A DNA stretch of 64,000 nt, taken from Taudactylus pleione. Taxonomy: Eukaryota; Chordata; Amphibia; Anura; Myobatrachidae. The stretch spans positions 1,195,501 through 1,259,500 of the forward strand of contig JAUIMM010000582.1 of NCBI GenBank assembly GCA_031769625.1, given 5' to 3'. A model generated the notes under the pieces. The model was not told the origin of the DNA, did not search any database, and saw only the letters and a list, made by a program, of their open reading frames with translations. A program made the translations under genes and the position numbers. How positions within the stretch are numbered: the stretch's first letter is position 1; every line of letters begins with the position of its first letter. Shown in pieces: positions 45,251 through 55,535 of the stretch.

Positions 45251-45425
45251 TAAAGTATCTTTGTTTCCTTGATTTGGGAAGTTTTGTCTGACTGCCAGAT
45301 ACAGACACAGCCAGTCTGTCACACAGACACAGGCTCACGGCTGTCAGCGTTCCATATGATGGGGGAGAAGAAGATGGAGGATGTTACAGTGCACAGAGCA
45401 GACAAAAAAAAACTTATGGTCTGTC

Positions 45426-45632
45426 TAGGGATGGCCATCAACCATCGATGGTTAGAAACCTTTCCCGCCAATGGTAAATGGTTTTACCATCGATGGCGGA
45501 GATACAGATAGCTGTAGCTGGCAGGAACCATGAATAGTACGCCACTGCATATTTTCATACAATCGATGGTTTCAACTGTATTTTCCATCTATGGCAACCA
45601 TCGATGGAGGGCACAAACGATGGCCATCCCTA
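45426..45632 (+). mobile_element. hAT-like MITE, 207 bp, near-perfect 8-bp TSD (family E, copy 2)
   Basis: The terminal inverted repeat TAGGGATGGCCATC is exact over 14 bp. The flanks GGTCTGTC (45418-45425) and AGTCTGTC (45633-45640) form an 8-bp duplication with one mismatch. The interior has repeated CCATCGATGG palindromes, as in the longer copy at 10410-10771. No coding capacity. Confidence 0.85.
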
Positions 45633-46860
45633 AGTCTGTCTGCCATACACAGAATCTTAGTGTGTCATATTACAGCAGCGGGGGTGGGTAAAGTATGTTA
45701 CAGTAAAAACAGAGCTAATAGGGTCATTCCAAAGCTTCTCTGCTCATTGCATCATTTGCCATGCATGTGACTGTGGTTGCCATGGTAGTCAAATAAAACT
45801 GTGAGAATCCATAAGAACTATCAATCATTACTAGCAGTCAGAAAACAGGGAGAAAAGGGTAAATACTAAGCTTCTTATACCCTGCCATAGTAATATACGT
45901 TAAAAGAAACAAAACAATAGCCACACTTTTTTCATGGAACTGCTACTTTCACTCACTACCATACGCTATACAGCCAGTGTTCATTCTAGCACCCTGCACC
46001 TGTCAGGACCCGTGCAGTTTGTCTTTCCTGCCTGGGGTGTCGCTCTCCGCTCTGGTGCTTCTAGCACACTATGCCGATGCAACAAACCGCCGTAATATAT
46101 GTACAGTACATGCTCACAGGCCATCTACCATCAGGCTCAGTTACTGTAATAAGCGCAGGAATTGTTTGGCTGTAGCTCGTGTAAGTAGCACTGTGACCAG
46201 ACCAATGCACGATTCCAGCTGTGACTCTACATTACCAGGGGCCGCATTGAGACACATCCTGTAATAACAACACAGTAAATGTTGACACAAATGCTAAATC
46301 ATTGGGTAACCTAGAACTATAGTCTTACATTAATGAAACCAAAGTTGCGTAATGCAGCTCATGAACAGCAAACAGAACTATGTTATTATAACAGAGTCAC
46401 AGAGGAATCTGCACCTTGCAGGGTGGGGGTGACCTCTCCCCATAGACCCCTGCATCGCTCCCCTGCCCTGTTTATCAGTTTCCAAGTGAAGGCATCTTCA
46501 TAATTACAGTGGGGGCCAAGACACAGAAGGGGGGCCAAGACACAGAAGGGGGGCCAAGACACTAGACGATTTCCTGAGGCTGCGTCTAGCTCGCAGGACA
46601 ACAGAGTTGGAACCTTGTAGTTACTCAACAAACCAAAGGGACATGCTCAGGGACAGATACAGGGTACAAATCTGACCAACGGCGCCACCGGCCATCGGAC
46701 CCAGGGGCCGACTTTAGTAATAATACACACTTACCAGTCGGCCGCATGATAGGTCTGATCAGACGTAACAATTAGCCGGGCAATTAAATATGGCCACTCA
46801 GCTGTGATCTCAATACTGCCGGTTCCTGTGGATAGCGTTTGGGTGGGTTGGTCGCCTGCG
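45633..46860. other. No gene supported; contains a three-copy 19-bp repeat
   Basis: Only short frames occur, none recognisable. A small tandem repeat lies at 46511-46562. CG-richer sequence from about 46680 leads into the T-family element. Confidence 0.45.
46511..46562 (+). repeat. Short tandem repeat, 19-bp unit, about 2.8 copies
   Basis: GGGGGCCAAGACACAGAAG is repeated with an exact 19-bp period (GGCCAAG at 46514, 46533 and 46552). This may be an early stage of minisatellite formation. Confidence 0.9.
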
Positions 46861-47405
46861 ATGGAATACATACGAATTACCGGCGCACACAAGACCGGCG
46901 GTACAAATCCCGACAGCGGCTGGCCGACACGGCTGAAAATCCCGATCGTCCCCAGGTAAGTATCAACTAACCTAACCTAACCCCTCTAACCCTAACCCTC
47001 CTTAGGGGTGTCTAACCTTCCCCCCAGTGCCTAACCCTAACCCCCCCTTCCCCGCCGCCTAAACTTAAGTTCTCCGGGGGATGCCTAACCCTAAGTACTC
47101 CCCGGGGGTGCCTAACCCTAACCCTCCCACCCCCTAGCCTAACCCTAACCTCCCGGGGGGATGCCTAACCCTAAGTCCTCCCCGGGGGTGCCTAACCCTA
47201 ACCTTCCCACCCCGTAGCCTAACCCTAACCTCCCGGGGGGATGCCTAGCCCTAAGTCCCCCCCGGGAGCCCTAAACCTAACCCTCCCCCCCCCGGCGCCC
47301 GGCATCACATCGATCAGGGTGCCGGGCGCCGGTCTCCCAGCGTCAGTAAAATGACAGGCATCTAGAATTCGGGCTTACGTCAGCCGGCTTCCCGATGGCA
47401 TACCC
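46861..47405 (+). mobile_element. Dispersed element with internal telomere-like tract (family T, copy 3)
   Basis: The landmarks GAATTACCGGCG, AATCCCGACAGCGGCTGGCC, AAATCCCGATCGTCC, the donor CAG|GTAAGTATC, the tract of CCTAACCCTAACC alternating with CCCCGGGGGTG (about 46970-47290), then GGGTGCCGGGCGCCGGTCTC and AATGACAGGCATCTAGAATT follow the same order as copies 1 and 2. In this copy part of the tract is itself duplicated (CCTAACCCTAAGT with CTCCCCGGGGGTG at about 47090 and 47170). Confidence 0.72.
46952..46963 (+). other. Consensus 5' splice-site sequence inside element T3
   Basis: CCAG|GTAAGTATC has its putative junction between 46955 and 46956. It is the best donor match of the three T copies, because CAG|GTAAGT is the canonical consensus. 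Use is not shown. Confidence 0.5.
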
Positions 47406-48729
47406 CTGCGATATACCTGTGTAAGACGTCTATATTGTCCAGTGTGCGCCCAGCATTAGTTTCTGGTGTCAAATCCTCATCACCTTACAAAGTGAGAATG
47501 ATACTGTATCTAGGCGCCCCCCCCAAGTAAATATCCGAATGTCCCCTTAATGTTTATTCCCCCTACAGGTATTACTGTGATATCAGCAGCCTCGGCTTAA
47601 GCGCCTGGGGGCCGCGCACCCACAAAATGATCCGTCAGTCCATTAGCAGCGGCTGCTGTCTGCCAGTGCTGGCACAGAAGCCTGGCGCAGCAGGTGTCAC
47701 TGCTCAGCGTTTTATGCTGGAGGAAATAAAAGGTGCTCGGTGTTTATTCAGTGTGACATTGAGCGATTGTGCGGGAATAAAAGGCAGTAACTGAAAGGAA
47801 AGTATAGTATGGATGGCAGGCATCCCGCAGCCACACATATGCTAATTCTGGATGCTATATACTATAGTACAGGTGTCTGCGGATAATATCTCATCAGATC
47901 TCATTCCCACCTCCGAGAGGACATTGTTCTGTGAATAGACGGAGGCGCTGGGAGGACTAATACCATAATGAGGGCTGCGCTGTACATTCATTTACAATGT
48001 TTTATTGCATTTTACTAACCCGGCACTTACCGAAGTGCAGCTGCAAGGAACGCTTTCTCTAAAGACAATCTCCTATTTAAAAGTAGAACAGAACCCTGAA
48101 AACTTGTAATTGATATCATCTAAGAAGGGTGTGAAGTAACTGTGCCGCTAAATGCTCACATCTTGTCAAATGAAAAAAAGGCAGCCCTAGTGGCTAGTCT
48201 GAAGTTGCTCAGTGACACATGCCATATTTCAGTGGACGTCCAGCCCACGTCCTAACTCACTGATTTTAAGTGACGGATAAACTCCTCCGGTAGCAGCCGT
48301 GTGTAATACAAGACGTACTGCCTGTTTATATACCACTGCCCTTTCCTCTGGTCACAGAACACACCGCGCAGGAGCGATCACTGGGAGAGAGTCACCGTAA
48401 TGGCAGGACCCAAGTCCAGGACTGTAGCAATGACTTATAACGGAATACATTTCCCAGTACTCAGAATGAACAGATGCTTCTCACATACAAAGGAAAGTCG
48501 TTCACTTCTGCCTCCTACTCAGAACATAATCAGGAGTGTTTATACCAGTAACCAGGCCCCATAAACCATTATGGATGGGTGACCCATCGCCCCCTGGTGG
48601 CGGACTAATATTTATTATGATGCTCACAACTATCTGTCACACACAGGAACCTGTCTGTCTATATCGCCTGCTTATGGCGGTGATGGGGAAAAATAAATGT
48701 CAGTAATTGCCAAGATTTAACAAGAAATA
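47406..48729. other. No gene supported
   Basis: Repeat-poor sequence with short frames only. It could include conserved non-coding sequence around 47.7-48.1 kb, but I have no direct support. Confidence 0.4.
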
Positions 48730-49486
48730 TAGGGATCTATTCCCTAATCTTTCTCCATTTTATCGCTCTCCAAGGCTAAGTTCCAGCCTATCAGCTCCTA
48801 GCTGTCACTTTACAGGCTGTGTTTGAAAAATGACAGCTAGAAGCTAATTGGTTGGTACTTTGGACCTGATTCAGACCCGCTTGCTAAGGCGCGCTCGCTC
48901 TGAGTGATTTTTGTCTATCTGTGCATGCGTATAATTCGCAGTGCGCTAGCCAGTCTTTGCAATCAGATCTTGGTTGCTCGTAAGCCACTATCAGGTCGCT
49001 GCTTTGAGTGACAGATAGCGCCGTTTGTGGGTGGTAACAGGGGAAGGTGCTTGTGAACGGGGAGTGGATAGGCGAACACAGGCGTTTCAGGCCGCCAAAA
49101 CACCGTTTAAAGGGCATGCATAATTAGCAAAATAATGTCACTGTTCACGTCGCCTGCATGTATTTCAGCCAGCACTAATCGCTGTGCTTGCGGCCGGTTA
49201 AGGCTACATCAAGGGCTGTGTGCAGCTCCGATGGTCCCGATTTATCCTACATTTCCCGGAGATGACATGTGTTGCGTGTGGCAAGAGGGCGTCTTTAGAC
49301 ACTTCAGAGTGTACTTTACCGTAGCTCGCTAAAACATAGTGGGCGTCCTTACGCGACACAGTGCGAGCACGTCATTTAAATAACCGTTCCGTTTGCCAGC
49401 AAGCGACCGCAACTTGCGAGCACGTCTGAATGAGCTCCTTTATCTCCAACCACTTTATCTCTTTCCAAGGCTTAGTACATCTACCC
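48730..49486 (+). mobile_element. B-family foldback MITE split by an H-family insertion
   Basis: The left part (TCGCTCTCCAAGGCTAAGTT, CAGCCTATCAGCTCCTAGCT, GTCACTTTACAGGCTGTG, TTTGAAAAATGACAGCTAG, AATTGGTTGGTACTTT) and the right part (ATCTCCAACCACTTTATCTC, AAGGCTTAGTACATCTACCC) are the two sides of one MITE. They are separated at TACTTT|ATCTCC by the element at 48862-49438. The left boundary is approximate. Confidence 0.72.
48862..49438 (+). mobile_element. Harbinger-like MITE, 577 bp, TSD TTT, nested (family H, copy 4)
   Basis: The ends GGACCTGATTCAGAC and (from the right) GGAGCTCATTCAGAC form the terminal repeat. TTT flanks both sides (48859-48861 and 49439-49441) inside the TACTTTATCTCC site of the host MITE. 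Interior landmarks GCGCCGTTTGTGGGTGGTAA, CAGGGGAAGGTGCTTGTGAA and GCATGCATAATTAGCAAA match copies 1 and 2. Confidence 0.85.
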
Positions 49487-49490
49487 TATA

Positions 49491-49607
49491 GGGCCTTATG
49501 TAATTGCCTTGCCAGTTATGGACACGGGTGCAAAACCGGCGAGTCTGGCCATATTTTTAAAAGCGGCAATAATTTAAAAGGCAAAACCAGGCTCTTACAT
49601 AAGGCCC
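49491..49607 (+). mobile_element. Small MITE, 117 bp, TSD ATA (family M)
   Basis: The ends GGGCCTTATGTAA and TTACATAAGGCCC are near-perfect inverses. ATA flanks both sides (49488-49490 and 49608-49610). The inner part pairs imperfectly (AATTGCCTTGCC against GGCAATAATT). It sits four bases after the right end of the B-family MITE. The GGGCC start and 3-bp duplication suggest a relation to the Harbinger-like families. Confidence 0.75.
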
Positions 49608-50259
49608 ATAGACTGCAATGGAACAGTGCCTCTAGTGGCTAAACTACCCACTACAACAGAAGGACACTATATAGAATTGATATGTACCCCTGCGTTATAT
49701 ATTCTGTATATACTTTACACGCACACAATTCCCCCTCGCTGCTCACTTTAAACTCTGTTTGCTTTGATCTTAGAATCTCGCCTTCAGAAAACCTATAACA
49801 TATTAGGTTACATATTAGTTTCCTAAGGAAATGAATTGTCGTGTCCGGAACCAGAGAACAGAAAATACCTCTCGCGTTCCAAGCCGTATTGTAACCAGAT
49901 AAAGTCACAGAAATTAGATTTCTCCCAGAAGTGTTGAGACATGATTGGATTAGGAAGATATAAGTGAATTAGCAGCAGAGATGGGTGTCTGTAACGGGGG
50001 ATGTGGGGGGGTGTATCTGTAATGCCTGCTGACGGCCAGGAGATCAGGGAGCAGTGAGACACAATGTTCTAAAATCTTTGTATCCCACCCTGATGGGCCT
50101 GATGAGAGTTGGGAATAAATTGGGCATACATTGTTTTAAAGAAACGCGTATGGGTAAAATGCGTATATGCGCCCAAATGCAGAACTATACGCATCTCGAG
50201 ATACGACCGTATCTGTTGTGAAGCATATACTCCCGGTTGGCTACTAGTCACTATCATCA
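49608..50259. other. No gene seen
   Basis: Short frames only. No recognised element before the 76-bp array. Confidence 0.45.
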
Positions 50260-53200
50260 GTGTAATAGATGTGTATTATGGTCATGTACAGTGGTCAGGA
50301 CATGTTGGGGGTGTAGTGTCCTATGTCTGTATACAGTGTAATAGATGTGGTCAGGACATGTTGGGGGTGTAGTGTCCTATGTCTGTATACAGTGTAATAG
50401 ATGTAGTATGATCATGTACAGCGGTCAGGACATGTTGGGGGTGTAGTTTCCTATGTCTGTATACAGTGTAATAGATGTGTATTATGATCATGTACAGCGG
50501 TCAGGACATGTTGGGGGTGTAGTGTCCTATGTCTGTATACAGTGTAATAGATGTGTATTATGATCATGTACAGCGGTCAGGACATGTTGGGCGTGTAGTG
50601 TCCTATGTCTGTATACAGTGTAATAGATGTGTATTATGATCATGTACAGCGGTCAGGACATGTTGGGGGTGTAGTGTCCTATGTCTGTATACGGTGTAAT
50701 AGATGTGTAGTATGGTCATGTACAGCGGTCAGGACATGTTGGGGGTGTAGTGTCCTATGTCTGTATACGGTGTAATAGATGTGTATTATGATCATGTACA
50801 GCGGTAAGGACATGTTGGGGGTGTAGTGTCCTATGTCTGTATACGGTGTAATAGATGTGTATTATGGTCATGTACAGCGGTCAGGTCATGTTGGGGGTGT
50901 AGTGTCCTATGTCTGTATACATACAGTGTAATAGATGTGTATTATGATCATGTACAGCGGTCAGGACATGTTGGGGGTGTAGTGTCCTATGTCTGTATAC
51001 AGTGTAATAGATGTGTATTATGGTCATGTACAGAGGTCAGGACATGTTGGGGGTGTAGTGTCCTATGTCTGTATACGGTGTAATAGATGTGTATTATGAT
51101 CATGTACAGCGGTCAGGTCATGTTGGGGGTGTAGTGTCCTATGTCTGTATACAGTGTAATAGATGTGTATTATGATCATGTACAGCGGTCAGGACATGTT
51201 GGGGGTGTAGTGTCCTATGTCTGTATACAGTGTAATAGATGTGTATTATGGTCATGTACAGCGGTCAGGACATGTTGGGGGTGTAGTGTCCTATGTCTGT
51301 ATACGGTGTAATAGATGTGTATTATGATCATGTACAGCGGTCAGGACATGTTGGGGGTGTAGTGTCCTATGTCTGTATACGGTGTAATAGATGTGTATTA
51401 TGGTCATGTACAGCGGTCAGGTCATGTTGGGGGTGTAGTGTCCTATGTCTGTATACAGTGTAATAGATGTGTATTATGATCATGTACAGCGGTCAGGTCA
51501 TGTTGGGGGTGTAGTGTCCTATGTCTGTATACGGTGTAATAGATGTGTAGTATGGTCATGTACAGCGGTCAGGACATGTTGTGGGTGTAGTGTCCTATGT
51601 CTGTATACGGTGTAATAGATGTGTATTATCATCATGTACAGCGGTCAGGACATGTTGGGGGTGTAGTGTCCTATGTCTGTATACGGTGTAATAGATGTGT
51701 ATTATCATCATGTACAGCGGTCAGGACATGTTGGGGGTGTAGTGTCCTATGTCTGTATACGGTGTAATAGATGTGTATTATCATCATGTACAGCGGTCAG
51801 GACATGTTGGGGGTGTAGTGTCCTATGTCTGTATACGGTGTAATAGATGTGTATTATGGTCATGTACAGCGGTCAGGACATGTTGGGGGTGTAGTGTCCT
51901 ATGTCTGTATACATACAGTGTAATAGATGTGTATTATGGTCATGTACAGTGGTCTGGCCATGTTGAGGGTGTAGTGTCCTATGTCTGTATACGGTGTAAT
52001 AGATGTGTATTATGGTCATGTACAGCGGTCAGGTCATGTTGGGGGTGTACTGTCCTATGTCTGTATACAGTGTAATAGATGTGTATTATGATCATGTACA
52101 GCGGTCAGGACATGTTGGGGGTGTAGTGTCCTATGTCTGTATATAGTGTAATAGATGTGTATTATGATCATGTACAGCGGTCAGGACATGTTGGGGATGT
52201 AGTGTCCTATGTCTGTATACAGTGTAATAGATGTGTATTATGATCATGTACAGCGGTCAGGACATGTTGGGGGTGTAGTGTCCTATGTCTGTATACGGTG
52301 TAATAGATGTGTATTATGATCATGTACAGCGGTCAGGACATGTTGGGGGTGTAGTGTATACAGTGTAATAGATGTGTATTATGGTCATGTACAGCGGTCA
52401 GGTCATGTTGGGGGTGTAGTGTCCTATGTCTGTATACATACAGTGTAATAGATGTGTATTATGGTCATGTACAGTGGTCTGGCCATGTTGAGGGTGTAGT
52501 GTCCTATGTCTGTATACGGTGTAATAGATGTGTACTATGGTCATGTACAGCGGTCAGGACATGTTGGGGGTGTAGTGTCCTATGTCTGTATACGGTGTAA
52601 TAGATGTGTATTATGGTCATGTACAGCGGTCAGGTCATGTTGGGGGTGTACTGTCCTATGTCTGTATACAGTGTAATAGATGTGTATTATGATCATGTAC
52701 AGCGGTCAGGACATGTTGGGGGTGTAGTGTCCTATGTCTGTATACAGTGTAATAGATGTGTATTATGGTCATGTACAGCGGTCAGGACATGTTGGGGGTG
52801 TAGTGTCCTATGTCTGTATACGGTGTAATAGATGTGTATTATGATCATGTACAGCGGTCAGGTCATGTTGGGGGTGTAGTGTCCTATGTCTGTATACAGT
52901 GTAATAGATGTGTATTATGGTCATGTACAGCGGTCAGGACATGTTGGGGGTGTAGTGTCCTATGTCTGTATACGGTGTAATAGATGTGTATTATGATCAT
53001 GTACAGCGGTCAGGTCATGTTGGGGGTGTAGTGTCCTATGTCTGTATACAGTGTAATAGATGTGTATTATGATCATGTACAGCGGTCAGGACATGTTGGG
53101 GGTGTAGTGTCCTATGTCTGTATACAGTGTAATAGATGTGTATTATGGTCATGTACAGCGGTCAGGACATGTTGGGGGTGTAGTGTCCTATGTCTGTATA

Positions 53201-54109
53201 CGGTGTAATAGATGTGTATTATGATCATGTACAGCGGTCAGGACATGTTGGGGGTGTAGTGTCCTATGTCTGTATACGGTGTAATAGATGTGTATTATGG
53301 TCATGTACAGCGGTCAGGACATGTTGGGGGTGTAGTGTCCTATGTCTGTATACAGTGTAATAGATGTGTATTATGATCATGTACAGCGGTCAGGTCATGT
53401 TGGGGGTGTAGTGTCCTATGTCTGTATACAGTGTAATAGATGTGTATTATGATCATGTACAGCGGTCAGGTCATGTTGGGGGTGTAGTGTCCTATGTCTG
53501 TATACGGTGTAATAGATGTGTAGTATGGTCATGTACAGCGGTCAGGACATGTTGTGGGTGTAGTGTCCTATGTCTGTATACGGTGTAATAGATGTGTATT
53601 ATCATCATGTACAGCGGTCAGGACATGTTGGGGGTGTAGTGTCCTATGTCTGTATACGGTGTAATAGATGTGTATTATCATCATGTACAGCGGTCAGGTC
53701 ATGTTGGGGGTGTACTGTCCTATGTCTGTATACGGTGTAATAGATGTGTATTATGATCATGTACAGCGGTCAGGACATGTTGGGGGTGTAGTGTCCTATG
53801 TCTGTATACGGTGTAATAGATGTGTATTATGATCATGTACAGCGGTCAGGACATGTTGGGGGTGTAGTGTATACAGTGTAATAGATGTGTATTATGGTCA
53901 TGTACAGCGGTCAGGACATGTTGGGCGTGTAGTGTCCTATGTCTGTATACAGTGTAATAGATGTGTATTATGGTCATGTACAGTGGTCAGGTCATGTTGG
54001 GGTGTAGTGTCCTATGTCTGTATATAGTGTAATAGATGTGTATTATGGTCATGTACAGTGGTCAGGACATGTTGGGGGTGTAGTGTCCTATGTCTGTATA
54101 CAGTGTAAT
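50260..54109 (+). repeat. Minisatellite, 76-bp unit, about 51 copies
   Basis: The unit is TGTAATAGATGTGTATTATG, ATCATGTACAGCGGTCAGGA, CATGTTGGGGGTGTAGTGTC, CTATGTCTGTATACAG. Recurrent variants include an 80-bp unit with GTATACATACAG (50919, 51911, 52436), a shortened unit joining GTGTAGTGTATACAGTG (about 52350 and 53868), and TTATCATCATG or GTAGTATGG versions. A run of about 315 bp with the unusual GTTGTGGGTG unit at 51581 recurs at 53554, offset 1973 bp. The array ends 70 bp before a Tc1-type transposase remnant. Confidence 0.97.
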
Positions 54110-54179
54110 TGAATTCACCAAATGTGTAGCATGGAGGATGAATTTTGATGATCTGAGGCTCTTTTGCTGGATCTCGATA

Positions 54180-54530
54180 TGGCGACTACCATTTCGACCT
54201 ACAGTAAGATAATGACCGAAAACATACCGCCAGACTATAACTATCTTTACGGAAAAGAACAAGACGGTAGGGTTAAAATCATGGACTGGCCGCACAGTCT
54301 CCAGACTTACACCCCATCCAGCTGGTTTGGGATGAACTGGACAGAAAGGTGACAGCAAAGCAACCTACAAGTGCAGCCCATTTATGGGAACTTTTGCAAC
54401 AGTCTTAGGAAGAGACTTCCCATACAATATGTGAGTTACATCGCGGAAAGAGTGCCACGCCTGTTCGGCTGTTATATCTGCAGACGGCAACTACTTTAAG
54501 GAGTCAAAAAGTTTGAGTCAATTTTGCTAA
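54180..54530 (+). pseudogene. Tc1/mariner transposase remnant, C-terminal part
   Basis: Translation in shifting frames gives pieces typical of the catalytic end of a Tc1-type DDE transposase. They are DNDRKHTARL (second catalytic Asp region, normally DNDPKH) from 54207, YGKEQDGRVKIMDWP near 54250-54290, AQSPDLHPIQLVWDELDRKV from 54292, KQPTSAAHLWELLQQS near 54356-54405, and VISADGNYFKESKSLSQFC from 54471 to a stop at 54528-54530. At least three frameshifts and two internal stops (TAA at 54204, TAG at 54406) break it. The third catalytic residue, Glu in the usual NPIE motif, is Gln here (HPIQ). The N-terminal DNA-binding part and the transposon ends are not seen; the 76-bp array lies directly upstream. 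It cannot encode an active enzyme. Confidence 0.88.
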
Positions 54531-55535
54531 ACAAAATGATTCCAGGATTTCTCTTTTATGATCGACAGTACAATTATTTACTTGTTCTAGGCTTTCATTT
54601 CCGAGCGCACGGAGACATTATACAGCGTAAATTTCAATACAAAGCGTCAGCGTAGGTCTGAGCAATGATATATAACATATAATAGGGGAAGGTGTATAAA
54701 AGCTGCTGGTTGGACAGTAACGCCACAGTTAAACGCATTACTCTAATGGAGAGAATTCCCCCCCCTATGGCGTTATCCAGCACCGCACAATACATCCCCG
54801 TCCTCTCTCCAACACAGGGAACTCTATTTCTGGACTTCGTGTTTTATTAAAGAGCTGGAGGAATTTGGAGAGGCACAACCCCGAGAGAGATCAATAAAAT
54901 CTGTGTTTAAAGGAGAATTGTTTTTGAGAATGAAAAATTATTTTACTCACAGATGAGAGTAAGGAAATCACACACTGGGCAGCCATGGAGGTTACTGTAC
55001 ATAATGTGCATTTATGCTCTGCACAGAAATAGCCTCAATTCACCTTACATTTCTGTTGTAGATAACTGCGTCCCAGCGTATAACAAAGGAGGGTAGGACA
55101 GAGGAGCGGGAAGAGGCTGAAGACAAGAGCATCAGAGATAAGAGATAAATATTTTATGGGTGAATCTGCTAGGGCACAAGGCGGACGGCAGGGTCTCCCG
55201 TGTCTGCGCCACATGACGTCAGAAGAGACAACGGGACATAAATCGTCAGTGCTGGTCATTGGAAATCATTTATATGCTGCTTACTGATCGCTGCTGTCGT
55301 GACATCTATATTATATACTGTATATATAAAACTTTGATGATATTGTTGCAGTTATAGGGGGTGTGGTATATATTGTCACTATTCATAATGTTTACATTAA
55401 CGATGCCACTACAATGAGTGAATGCCAGCATGATTACAATGTAGAGAAGACATACCTGCTGGTGTAGTGGTGACCGACCTAGGCCGGCTCTCCAGCGGTG
55501 ACATCAGGAAGGCTTACGGAGGATCCTGCGCGACT
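54531..55535. other. No gene seen
   Basis: Short frames only. Sequence after 54531 may still include the 3' flank of the Tc1 element, but no terminal repeat was recognised. TGACATCAGGAAGG and CCGACCTAGGCC words precede the C-rich array. Confidence 0.4.

Noticed and set aside
50260..54109. p53-like half-sites (GGACATGTTG) in the 76-bp array
   Set aside because: The match is 9 of 10 to RRRCWWGYYY, with the final base wrong. Many units read GGTCATGTTG instead, and the second CATG core lies too far away for a standard full site.
54164..54352. 62-codon plus-strand frame as an intact small gene
   Set aside because: It is a mixed-frame slice through the Tc1 transposase remnant; the real homology jumps between frames.
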